Below, in pieces: positions 1 through 8,147 of a stretch of 8,147 nucleotides of DNA. The position numbers and the translations under genes are program-made. Each line of letters opens with the position of its first letter. The stretch's first letter is position 1. The notes beneath the pieces are model-generated. The model did no database searches and was not told the origin of the DNA. It worked only from the letters and a program-made list of their open reading frames with translations. The stretch comes from Roseivirga sp. UBA6061 (GTDB lineage Bacteria > Bacteroidota > Bacteroidia > Cytophagales > Cyclobacteriaceae): NCBI GenBank assembly GCA_002427745.1, contig DIYF01000064.1, positions 1 through 8,147 on the forward strand, in the 5' to 3' direction.

Positions 1-1394
1 CCTTCGGGCAGTTCGTTCTGTACTTTAAGCAGCTGCTGCAGGGCCGGAGCCGTATGGCCATCTGGCACGTAATAGGCTACCAGACTGTCTGAACCCTGAA
101 CAGAGCGGGGAACTACTACCGCTTCTGACACTACTTCATGACTGACCAGTTCGTGTTCAATCTCTCCGGGCTCTATGCGGAAACCTCTGATCTTCACCTG
201 ATCATCCAGGCGACCCAGGTATTCTATGTTGCCATCGGCCAGCCATCTTGCTTTATCTCCGGTACGATAGAGTCTGCCTTCTCCATAGGGGTTATTGATA
301 AAGCGTTCTGAGGTCAGTTCATTCCGGTTGAGATAACCACGACCTACCTGAACACCTCCTATCAAAAGTTCTCCCGGTACTCCTACAGGGCACAGGGATC
401 CCGAACGGTCGGCCACATAAAGCTGTGTATTGGCTACCGGACGACCTATCGGCAGGTTATGCAAACCTCTCAGGTCTTTGGGTACTTCCCAGTAGCTCAC
501 ATCTATCGTGGCTTCTGTCGGACCATACAAGTTCACCAGACGACTCTCTGGAAACAGCTTGTTGAACTCTTCTGCATGATGTAGCTGCAGTGCCTCTCCG
601 CTACAGACTACCGTCTGCAAGCAGGCAATAGAGGTATCCATTCCTCTCATAAAGGCACCCAGCATAGAAGGAACAAAGTGTATGATATTCACCCCTTGTG
701 CTTCTATGAGTGCTCTCAGGTAATCGGGGTCTTTGTGGCCTTCCGGACGGGCTATTACCAGGCGGCTGCCATGCATCAGCGGTAGAAACAGCTCCCAGAC
801 TGACACATCAAAACCAAAGGAGGTTTTTTGGACGAAGGTATCTGAGGAGGTCACATTAAAGTAGTCCCCTGCCCATTGCAGCCGGTTTAACAGACTGCCA
901 TGCTCTATCATCACTCCTTTCGGCTTACCTGTACTACCGGAGGTGTAGATCATATAACAGAGCATATCTGCACTGATGCTTACGTCAACCGCTTCAGTGG
1001 ACTCATCTGTTATGATGTCATGATCCTGATTCAGATTGATCAGTGTTGCTGCGCTATTGGAAAATAAACCTGCCGTCCTGTTGTCTGCCAGGATCACGCT
1101 CGCCTCACAGTCTTCCAGTACAAAGCTGATCCTGCTCTCAGGGTAAGAGGGGTCAATCGGTACATAAGCCCCTCCACTCTTCATGATTGCCAGCAAGCTC
1201 ACCAGCATCTCAAAAGAACGTTCTACACAAACCGGTACCAGCATGCCCGGTACCACGCCCTTACTCATCAGGTAATGACTCAACTGATTTACACGCGCAT
1301 CCAGCTCCCCATAGCTCAGCTCTTCATCTTCGAAAACCAAGGCAGGTGATGAACCAGAGGACAGCATGCGCTCTGAAATCAAATCTAAAATCGT
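1..1394 (-). other. Adenylation domain A2, serine-specific code (C-terminal end missing)
   Basis: Residues 2252-2715 activate the next amino acid. Cores present: A1 LSYGELDARVN, A2 MKSGGAYVPIDPSYP, A3 YMIYTSGSTGKPKG (Met at 2399), A4 FGFDVSVWELF, A5 NLYGPTE, A6 GELLIGG, A7 YRTGDKARWL and A8 VKIRGFRIEPGEIE. The window ends before A10 with its lysine, so that the last code position is unseen. The nine visible pocket residues are Asp2447, Val2448, Trp2451, His2490, Val2514, Ser2516, Leu2540, Ile2548 and Asp2549, giving DVWHVSLID. The established serine code is DVWHLSLID(K), so only one conservative difference exists (Leu to Val). Serine is a strong prediction. Confidence 0.93.
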
Positions 1395-4300
1395 AACTGC
1401 TCCCGAATACTCAACCTCCGTCTCATTAAAACCTGACAAAAGCTGAGTATGCTCTGCCTGACTGATCATAGGCAATTGCCCGATAGAACCGTTGGGTGTC
1501 GAGACAATAGCCCTAACCAGATTGACAAAATGATCGGTCATCTTTAAGACTGTCGCTTTAGAAAACAGATCGGTGCTGTATTCTACATAAAGCTCCAGGC
1601 CCTTCTGGTTTTCGCCCGCTATGAAGGTAAGATCAAACTTGCTGGCCGATTGCTTTACCTGCTCCAATTCCAGGGACAACCCACCAATGTTGATCTCTTG
1701 CAGGCTTTCATCACTTTGCAAGGCGAAGGCTACCTGAAAGAGAGGAGTATCGCTGAGGTCTCTCGTTACATTCAACGCTTCCACCACTTTCTCAAAGGGA
1801 GTTTCCTGGTGGTCGTAGGCTGCGAGACAAGTAGCCCTTACCTCTTGTATCAGCTCAACAAAAGACATCTCAGGCCTGACCTGATCACGAATCACCAGGG
1901 TGTTGGCAAAGAAGCCAATAAGTGCCCCCGTTTCTTCCTGCGTTCTGTTGGCAACCGGTGTACCTACTGCAATGTCTTGCTGGTCTGTATAACGATGCAG
2001 CAAAACCTTGAAGGCAGACATCAAGCCCATAAAGAAGCTGACATCATTTGCCGATGACAATAGCTTGAACTGATCCGTGACCGCCTTGTCAATTTGTATC
2101 TGGATGCTGTCTCCCCTGGTGCTTTTGATAGCCGGACGAGGAAAGTCACCCGGAAGTCTTAAAGGAATGCTTCCCTGAAGTTGTTGCTTCCAAAAGTTCA
2201 ATTGCTGTTCGAGAAACCCACTCGTAATATGGGCTCGCTGCCAAATGGCATAATCCGCATACTGCAGGCTTAATGGCTCCGGTTCACCTGCTTCACCCTT
2301 GATTTCAGCCTCATACAGGGCTGCAAATTCCCTGATGAGTATGGCCTCTGACCAGCCATCTGAGCTGATATGGTGTAATACTGTGATGAGAAAATACTCG
2401 GAGGGTTTATGTTCCAATATCTCTACCCTCAGCGGAAAATCAGCTGAGAGATCAAAGGGAGTGTTGATCCTTTCTATAATGAAATCCTCAAGGGGCTTAC
2501 CTTCAGGAATACCCTCATAAGAGGTGATTCCCCAACCAGATTCGGGCCTTACCTCCTGATAAGCTTGTCCCTCCTCTTCTTTCAGGACGGTTCTCAACAC
2601 TTCATGGCGCTTTATCACGGCTCTGAAGGCATTTTCGAGTGCCTTTAAATCAACCTCTCCGGTCATTTTAAAAACACCGGGCATATGGTAATGCAGACTC
2701 CCTTCGAGCTGATGCAAAAACCACAGCCTTTCCTGCGAATATGATAAAGGAATACGCCCGGTTCGTTCAGTCGCAGCTATCAACGGTAAGGTTCGTCCCT
2801 TCTCCTGATTCTTCAGGTGTTCTGCCAATTCGTGAATGGTGGCATATTGAAATACATCACTAACCGAAGTCTCCAGATTCAACGATGCCTGAATGGCCGA
2901 AATGACCTGCATCACAAGTAACGAATGTCCTCCTAAATCAAAGAAATTATCGAAAACACCAACTTGCTCAACTTTCAGTACATCCGCCCAGATGCCTGCC
3001 AGCGCTTCCTCAGTTTCGTTTCGGGGTGCTACGTATTCACTCTTGTCATCCAAATCAACCAGTCTGGTCAGTGCCTTTCTATCCAGCTTACCATTGGCAG
3101 TGAGTGGCATAGCATCCAGTAAAACCCAATGTTGCGGAACCATGTAGGAAGGTAAATCCCCGAAGACCTGCTCCTTAACAGCACTCAGGTCTTCCAACTC
3201 CTTCCCGGAAACGTAAGCGACCAGTTGTTTGCTTTTATTGGCGGCCTCATGCACCTGCACAATAGCCTGCTCAACTGCGGGATTTTTGTTGATGGTACTT
3301 TCTATCTCCCCCAGTTCAATTCTGAACCCACGGATCTTGATCTGATTATCCTGTCTGCCTTGAAATTCTATGTTCCCATCGGCCAACCGTCGGCCAAAGT
3401 CTCCGGTACGAAAAAGGCGTTCGCCTTCTACATAGGGGCTCTTAATAAACCTTTGACTGGTAAGTTCAGGTTGCTGCCAGTAGCCCCGGCCTACCTGGGC
3501 TCCTCCTATGAGAATCTCCCCGCTTACTCCTGTCGGAACCGGCTTCATTGAATTGTCAACAATGTAAATGCTTGAGTTCTGATAGGGCTTACCAATGGGT
3601 GAATTGGTCAGGTCAGGCAAACTTCCTTTCGCTGGAAGAAATCTTGTCACCTCTATAGTGCATTCGGTAGGGCCATAGGTATTGGCCACCATACTGACCT
3701 CATCACTAAATCGCGAAAGGAGCCACTGGTAATCGGACATGGCCAGCACATCCGCTCCCATAATGATGTATTTCAATGACTCAATAGCGGATTGGTGCTC
3801 ACTCATGTACCTCATCAGCGGTACAATCAGCGAAGGTGTAGAGTCTAAAGCCGATATGTTCTGCTCTGCTATTAACCCCGCCAATGCCGCTACATCGGTA
3901 CGGCTCTCTTCCTGAGCAATGACCAATCTGCCTCCAAAAAGCACAGTACGACATAAGTCACCCACAAATACATCAAAGGACATTCGGGCAATTTGCAGCA
4001 TCGCCACCGGATTGGCTTTCAGGTCATAGGTATCGGCATAGGCCCGAGCCATATTAGAAAGATTGCCGTGTTCAATCATCACTCCCTTGGGTTGGCCTGT
4101 GGACCCTGAGGTATAGATCATATAGGCCATGGACGACTGACGAATGTCCATAGATGGATTGCTCCCCTCAGCTTCTGTCAGTATCGAATCCAGGATTTCA
4201 TTCCTCTGGTCAGGGTGACTGATCAACGAGTCAGTAGAAGCATCTGTCAATGTCAATAACACCTGAGAGTCTTCTATCATAAAGGACAAACGTGAAGCGG

Positions 4301-7300
4301 GCAGTGCCGAATCAAAAGGAACAAAGGCAGCACCTGATTTTAATACTCCCAGGGCCGCTGTCAGCATGTCTGCACTTCTTCCCAGACAAATCCCCACAAG
4401 TTGCTCAGGACGGGCTCCTTGTTGCCTGAGGTAGTTGGCAAGTCGGTTGGCACGCTCATTAAGTTCACTATAGGTAAGTTGTACATCTCCGCAGACTACG
4501 GCTACTTTGTCCGGGGTTTCGGTTACCTGCGATTCAAACAGGTCCACCACCGTCTCATCGATCGGATAGCTCACTTTGGAACTATTAAAATCTTCCAGTA
4601 ACAATTGTTTCTCAGCGGGAGCCAATATCTCAAAATCATAGATCAACCCTCCCGGATGACTCAACACCGCATCAATCAGGTTAATGAAATGGTCTTTGAA
4701 CTGTTCAATAAGCTTAGCATCAAAGAGGGCTTTTCTATATTCTAACACCCCAACCAACTCATCACCTTCAAGCCCCATGCTCAAAGACAAGTCGTCTTTC
4801 GCCACCCCCTTTACGGAAGTATCTGCCAAAAATCCATTCGCAGCCCAGGAACTGTCTTCCTGTTTTTCCTGAGCCTGGAAAATACTGGTACTAAAAGAGC
4901 AATTGAAAAGGTTCGCTTCTCCTGAGGTCTGGTCACCTGCTACCGCTTTCACCACTTCCTGATAAGGAACACGATGATGTTGCTCACTTTCAAGTGATTG
5001 CTCATGCACAGACTTTAAAAATGAATCAAAGGTATCTTCGCGCTCAAACCGGCAGCGCCAAACCAGGGTATTTACAAAAAAGCCCTGTACCTCCTGAAAG
5101 AGGCCCAGGTCACGGTTCATATGAATGGTCCCAATGCCAAAATCATCCTGACCAGTGTACTTATTTAAAAGCACCGCATAGAGGCTGAACAGCAGACTAT
5201 TTAAAGATACTTTGCGATGTGCTGCGAGGCCCATCAGCCCAATGGACTGGTAGGTGGACAAATTGAAGTAAATATGTTCCCCCTCCAGATATCTGTCATC
5301 GTGCTGGCTGATTAACCGGCTGACCGGGAGTCTCAATGCCGGAAGATCTGTCAGTTTACGGGTCCAATAGTCAAGGGAATTTGTAAACTCCTCAGACTGA
5401 ATAAATGCATGCTCTAACTTTACAAAATCAAAGTAGCTACTCGTCTGTACTTCAGAGACAGAGGGAGCATTTAGCCTTAAACTGTCATAGCCCATGATCA
5501 GTTCTCTGAGGAGGTTCATGGTTGAATACCCATCGGTAAAGAGGTGGTGCTGGGTGATCAGCAGCTGATACTTCTGTGCTGCCATCTTTACCAGAACCAC
5601 CACAAAAGCGGGTTTATCAAAATCAAAGGAGATATTCTGCTGTTCATCTCTCAGCTCACTAAGCCTTTCACTTCTGAGCTCCTGTTTGATTTTCGTCAGA
5701 TCTATCAGAGCCACTTCAGGAACATATGGTTCGCATATCTGCATATAAGCCAGCCCTTCTTCCTGTACAATAATGGTTCTTAAGGCCTCATGGCGGTTTA
5801 CCATATTGCTTAAAGTCTCCTCGAGAATCACCCGATCAAAATCTCCGGTATAAGCCAGTTCCAGGAAGGTATTGTACTCAGCACTGCCCGGATTGAGTTG
5901 ATGTAAAAACCACAGGCGTTCCTGCATGGTTGAAAGCCTGCTTCGCTCCTCTGTACGGCTATCAACTGTCACCAGTTCCTCGACAGGAGATGGATCTGCT
6001 TCTACACTTATTTCGGTGTCAAGACCCTCCAATAGCTTGTCGACCAGGACTGTGACCAAAGGATATTGAAAAAATGACCTGACTGAAACTTTGATCCCCA
6101 GCTGCCTGCCGACCATTCTGGATAATTCGACAATTTGAAGGGAGGTCATACCCATTTCCAGAAAGCCGATTCGTTCGTTGACGGCCTGTGTCGGCTGGCT
6201 CAATAACTCAGCTACAATTTCTTTTATGGAGAGGGTAAGCTTCTTTTTTTGCTCAGCAAAAGTCAAACCCTTTAGCTGATAGAGGTAAGGATTTCCTGCC
6301 GGGGATGATTTACCTTTCTGGCTCGCAGTAATTTCAGACAGGAAGGCTGAACCTGCTCCCTGATTGAAGGCCCTGAACTTTTCCCACTCGATGTGAAAAA
6401 TGGCCGGATTGATTGAGTTTGCCTGTATCTGACGCTCCATAGCCAGAAAGGCTTTTTCTTTCTGCAGGGGCATGATACCCTGCTCTGTCATCGCCTCCAG
6501 AATACCGGCATCGACCAGACCGTCCTTCCAGAGCCCCCAGTTCACTGCTGAAACGGGAAGTCCCATAGATGCTCTCTTATGTGCAAAGGCATCCATAAAG
6601 CTATTGGCTGCAGCATAATTGGCTTGCCCGGCTGTACCGAAAACAGAGGATAATGAAGAGTATAAGATGAAAAAGCTGAGGTCATGCTCTATCGTGAGGT
6701 CATGCAGGTACTGTGTACCATGAACCTTGGCGCTAAACACCTTCTCAAAAGATGTTGCACTCTGATTCATCAGCAAAGCATCATCTAAAACTCCTGCGGC
6801 ATGAATAATACCGCCTAAGGGACGCTTCGGGTCAATACTATTAACCAACGACTTTAATGAGGCTTTATCAGCTACATTGCATGGTACATAACGCACTGTG
6901 GTTCCAGAAGTCCTCAGACTGTCGATCTGCTGATCCGTCTTTGCATCGGCCTGACTTCTTCCCGTGAGAATAAGCTCACCCACGTTTTTCTCTATCAGCC
7001 ATTCGGCTGTTAACATGCCCAGGTACCCGAGTCCTCCCGTAATAATAACACTGCGGTCCGTTAGCCCGGAAAACGGGTCGGGCTGTGAGTTGTCAGCGAT
7101 TCTTTCAGACCGGACCAGTTTGGGGGCGCGGAATTCTCCGTCTTCGTATTTCAGGAGAGGCTCATTATCATCAACCGGTGATTGGGTAAAAAACGAGGTA
7201 TCTGTTTGCGTCAATGAGAGATCAGGTATATCGAGCAGGTTGAACCTGATACCGGGATACTCATTCAGAAATACCCTGACAAGCCCCCACAATGGAGCTA

Positions 7301-8147
7301 TGGCCATGTTTTGTAATTCCTGGTCCTGATGAAAGAGGGCCTCTGTAATCCAAAAGATGGATTTACCAGTGTTTGAAGACAGCTTTTGCAGTTGTTTTAA
7401 GGCAGTGATAGCTGTCGCTTCGGCTTGCTCATTGATGTTTTCTATCGATGAGGGCCTGGCCCAAACAGAGATCAGACCCATACAACTATCTTCAGTACTC
7501 AGATAGTCAAGAGCCGCATCTTCGTCTTTCGCCAGTGCGAGTGTACCTCCTGACTTCTGAAACTGTGACTGTAAACTCTGTTTGAAATTGCTACCCGTGT
7601 CCTTATCGAGAAGCAGCCAGTGCTGTGCATAAAAAGAAGTCTCGGAGGATGAATACGGTCTCCAATCTGTTTCGTAAACGAGCCTGGCAGCGGATGGCTG
7701 ACTGTCTGAATTCTTAAAGTAACAGGACAGGTTTTCCCGGTTCAGTTCTCCACCAAGCAAGGACTCCAGTTGAATATCATCCGCAGATTCAAGGGCCTCC
7801 CACAGTGGGTCTTCCTGACTCAACCGGGTATTTTGCCTCTCTTCAACCCAGTGTCTTTTCCGCTGAAAGGCATAGGTGGGCAACGGTACCTTCTGCTGTT
7901 CTCTGTCCTGATAGAAGCTGTCCCAGTTCGGAGCATAGCCCGCCTCATAAAGAGCTGCCACACTCTTCAGTATCGTTTCTTCGTCTGAGCCTTCTGATTG
8001 TAGTGAGGCCAGCCACTGACAGTCTTCTGAATTGGTTACGCAATGGCCTCCCATGCCTACCAGACTCGGCTCGGCTCCCATCTCTAGGTAAGTCGTTACG
8101 CCCTCCTGCTCCAGGGTCTGCATACCACTGCTGAACAGTACCGTCTG
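1..8147 (-). CDS. Hybrid type I PKS-NRPS megasynthase, internal fragment (both ends missing)
   Basis: I translated the complement across the window in the frame whose first codon is 8147-8145 and found 2,715 sense codons with no stop; the last two bases (2-1) begin another codon. Domain order is AT(C-terminal part)-KR-ACP-C-A-PCP-C-A(partial). Such enzymes are cytoplasmic assembly lines in which carrier domains hold the growing chain by phosphopantetheine arms. The PKS part makes a beta-hydroxyacyl chain, the first NRPS module adds a probably basic amino acid, and the second adds serine. The catalytic or carrier residues that can be checked are present (KR Lys474/Ser498/Tyr511/Asn515, carrier Ser669 and Ser1742, HHxxxDG in both C domains, A-domain cores), so it appears functional. 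A ketosynthase and the rest of the AT should lie beyond 8147, and A10, a PCP and further modules beyond position 1. The final product and gene name cannot be told from this part. Confidence 0.97.
1407..2756 (-). other. Condensation domain C2 of NRPS module 2
   Basis: Residues 1798-2247 join the chain on PCP1 to the amino acid loaded by A2. Motifs are close to the textbook pattern: LSYSQERLWFLHQL, KRHEVLRTVL, HHISSDGWS (active site 1925-1931, His1926 and Asp1930), QYADYAIWQR, GTPVANRTQEETGALIGFF followed by ANTLVIR, HQETPFEKVVEAL and SDTPLFQVAFALQ. Because the preceding module has no epimerase, an LCL-type domain (accepting an L-configured donor) is expected, and RHEVLRT fits that. The phrase EGSLHYHMPGVFKMTG after the first motif resembles condensation domains from Bacteroidota. 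Confidence 0.95.
2823..3035 (-). other. Peptidyl carrier protein (PCP) of NRPS module 1
   Basis: Residues 1705-1775 form the thiolation domain that carries the amino acid chosen by A1. Ser1742 in DNFFDLGGHSLLVMQVI is the phosphopantetheine attachment site and matches the NRPS consensus DNFFxLGGHSL exactly. The start YVAPRNETEEALAGIWADVL is the standard PCP entry after A10. The domain is followed directly, after about 22 residues, by C2. No epimerase or methyltransferase is inserted, so the loaded residue should keep the configuration of the activated monomer. Confidence 0.95.
3048..4559 (-). other. Adenylation domain A1, probable basic amino acid (Orn/Dab/Lys-like code)
   Basis: Residues 1197-1700 activate an amino acid as its adenylate and load it on the next PCP. 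Cores seen: A1 LTYSELNERAN, A2 VLKSGAAFVPFDS, A3 YMIYTSGSTGQPKG (Met at 1343), A4 SFDVFVGDL, A5 NTYGPTE, A6 GEILIGG, A7 RTGDFGRRL, A8 IKIRGFRIELGEIE and A10 NGKLDRK. By hand alignment to gramicidin synthetase A the ten pocket positions are Asp1392, Val1393, Gly1396, Asp1435, Ile1462, Gly1464, Thr1490, Ile1498, Glu1499 and Lys1687, giving DVGDIGTIEK. The known ornithine code DVGEIGSIDK differs only by three conservative changes, and acidic residues at positions four and nine suit a basic side chain. Orn, Dab or Lys is likely; which one is not decided. The domain itself is certain. Confidence 0.93.
4578..5942 (-). other. Condensation domain C1 at the PKS-to-NRPS junction
   Basis: Residues 736-1190 form the amide bond between the acyl chain on the upstream ACP and the amino acid loaded by A1. 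Core motifs in order: LSTMQERLWFLHQL (738-751), NRHEALRT, the active-site HHLFTDG (867-873, with His868 and Asp872), LDYWTRKL, GTIHMNRD (1006-1013), QGFFVNTLVWR (1021-1031) and HHRVPYQEVV. It differs clearly from C2 of the same protein. The block that reads PFDLSADFPLRVEI in C2 is SFDFDKPAFVVVLVKM here (from 840), losing the Pro and the PLxR-type arginine. GTPVANRT becomes GTIHMNRD, and the usual NPLFQV motif becomes NLFNCSF. Such divergence fits a domain whose donor is a polyketide rather than a peptide. The catalytic motif is intact. Confidence 0.92.
6033..6272 (-). other. Acyl carrier protein (ACP) of the PKS module
   Basis: Residues 626-705 form a carrier domain that holds the polyketide chain. 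The phosphopantetheine site is Ser669 in GFLEMGMTSLQIVELS. PKS carriers normally read GxDSL here; in this one the residue before the serine is Thr instead of Asp. The serine is kept, and the flanking helix II (SLQIVELSRMVGRQLG) and FFQYPLVTVLVDKL near the end are typical, so it is probably active. It is joined to the following condensation domain by about 30 acidic, Pro-containing residues, with no docking domain: the PKS-to-NRPS handover is within one polypeptide. Confidence 0.9.
6363..7055 (-). other. Ketoreductase (KR) catalytic domain, predicted B-type
   Basis: Residues 365-595 are an NADPH-dependent ketoreductase that reduces the beta-keto group on the ACP to a hydroxyl. The cofactor loop is TGGLGYLG (370-377). 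The catalytic set is complete: Lys474 in FSAKVHGTQYLH, Ser498 in YSSLSSVFG, Tyr511 and Asn515 in GQANYAAANS. The spacings (Lys to Ser 24, Ser to Tyr 13, Tyr to Asn 4) match those known from erythromycin KR1. HAAGVLDDALL (449-459) carries the LDD motif at 454-456, which in cis-AT synthases marks B-type reductases giving a D-configured hydroxyl. I see no Trp just before Ser498, the mark of A-type enzymes. The sequence NWGLW (536-540) is the usual closing motif. Confidence 0.93.
7056..7679 (-). other. Ketoreductase structural (pseudo-Rossmann) subdomain
   Basis: Residues 157-364 form the non-catalytic N-terminal half of a PKS ketoreductase, which supports the catalytic half but does not bind NADPH. 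It opens with LVYETDWRP, matching the family start (LYxxxWxP), and contains APLWGLVRVFLNEYPGIRF followed by NLLDI, the equivalent of GLGRVxxxEHPxLxxxLIDL in other synthases. It ends in EFRAPKLVR, the usual lead into the catalytic Rossmann fold. The sequence between these anchors is poorly conserved, as is normal. Boundaries are approximate. Confidence 0.8.
7680..7859 (-). other. Short AT-to-KR linker; no dehydratase
   Basis: About 60 residues (97-156) separate the post-AT motif from the structural half of the ketoreductase. The stretch contains DPLWEALESADDIQLESLL, a predicted amphipathic helix of the kind found before the KR in KR-only modules. A dehydratase would need about 250-300 residues and an HxxxGxxxxP motif; neither is here. 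The module therefore should stop at the beta-hydroxyl stage. Confidence 0.75.
7860..8147 (-). other. Acyltransferase (AT) domain, C-terminal end and post-AT linker
   Basis: Residues 1-96 match the last part of a PKS acyltransferase, the domain that selects malonyl- or methylmalonyl-CoA and loads it on the ACP. The visible signs are VLFSSGMQTL, the segment YLEMGAEPSLVGMG (family form: flEiGP.pvL) at about residues 20-33, and the post-AT motif PLPTYAFQRKRHW starting at residue 88, which wraps back onto the KS-AT linker in this family. The active-site GHSxG and the specificity motif (HAFH or YASH in family terms) are upstream of the window, so the extender unit cannot be predicted. An AT within the polypeptide makes this a cis-AT module. 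An upstream ketosynthase is expected but not seen. Confidence 0.85.

Noticed and set aside
1650..2057. Plus-strand open frame of 135 codons
   Set aside because: It lies opposite the C2 domain, whose motifs are continuous on the minus strand. The plus-strand translation has no recognisable motif, so it is a shadow of the real gene.
2757..2822. Possible epimerase or other tailoring domain between PCP1 and C2
   Set aside because: The gap is about 22 residues, too short for any domain; C2 begins at once with its first core motif.
2927..2935. Minus-strand TAGGAGGAC, which resembles a strong ribosome binding site
   Set aside because: It encodes the Leu-Gly-Gly of the PCP motif LGGHS in mid-domain, and no start codon at proper spacing opens a separate gene there.
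3225..3551. Plus-strand open frame of 108 codons
   Set aside because: It is antisense to the A6-A8 cores of adenylation domain A1, which are highly conserved on the minus strand.
6964..7329. Plus-strand open frame of 121 codons
   Set aside because: It is antisense to the ketoreductase region including the TGGLGYLG loop. It is Ser-rich, without family features, and best explained as an antisense shadow.
7680..7859. Possible dehydratase between AT and KR
   Set aside because: Only about 60 residues are available and no HxxxGxxxxP motif is present.
7770..8134. Two overlapping plus-strand open frames opposite the AT tail
   Set aside because: Both are antisense to the conserved AT end and the PLPTYAFQR motif, overlap each other in different frames, and show no domain features.

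Overview
The whole window lies inside one very large coding region on the minus strand. Read from 8147 down to 3, it runs for 2,715 codons without a stop codon and is open at both ends. It encodes a cis-AT type I polyketide synthase / non-ribosomal peptide synthetase (PKS-NRPS) hybrid. Neither the start nor the stop of the gene is here. No intergenic DNA, RNA gene, promoter, terminator, mobile element or CRISPR array was seen. Residue numbers below count from the codon at 8147, so residue n begins at 8147-3(n-1).

Layout in the direction of translation (right to left): the C-terminal tail of an acyltransferase (AT, about residues 1-96), a short linker, the structural half of a ketoreductase (about 157-364), the catalytic ketoreductase (KR, about 365-595), an acyl carrier protein (ACP, serine 669), condensation domain C1 (about 736-1190), adenylation domain A1 (about 1197-1700), a peptidyl carrier protein (PCP, serine 1742), condensation domain C2 (about 1798-2247), and adenylation domain A2 (from about 2252, cut by the left edge after core A8). 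There is no dehydratase or enoylreductase between AT and KR, and no epimerase or methyltransferase in the complete NRPS module.

Inferred chemistry: the PKS module adds one two-carbon unit and reduces it to a beta-hydroxyacyl thioester. The KR carries an LDD motif, which predicts the B-type (D) hydroxyl. C1 passes this acyl chain to the amino acid loaded by A1, whose pocket code I read as D-V-G-D-I-G-T-I-E-K, most like codes for basic residues of the ornithine/diaminobutyrate/lysine group. C2 then extends with the amino acid chosen by A2, whose visible code D-V-W-H-V-S-L-I-D differs at one position from the standard serine code. The local product is therefore beta-hydroxyacyl-(basic residue)-Ser, part of a longer lipopeptide-like or polyketide-peptide hybrid.

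Organism: this is a bacterial secondary-metabolite locus of intermediate base composition by eye. The C2 wording (SQERLWFLHQLEGSLHYH and similar) and the A-domain wording look to me like synthetases of Bacteroidota such as Chitinophaga- or Cytophagales-type bacteria. That is an impression from family knowledge, not a search result.
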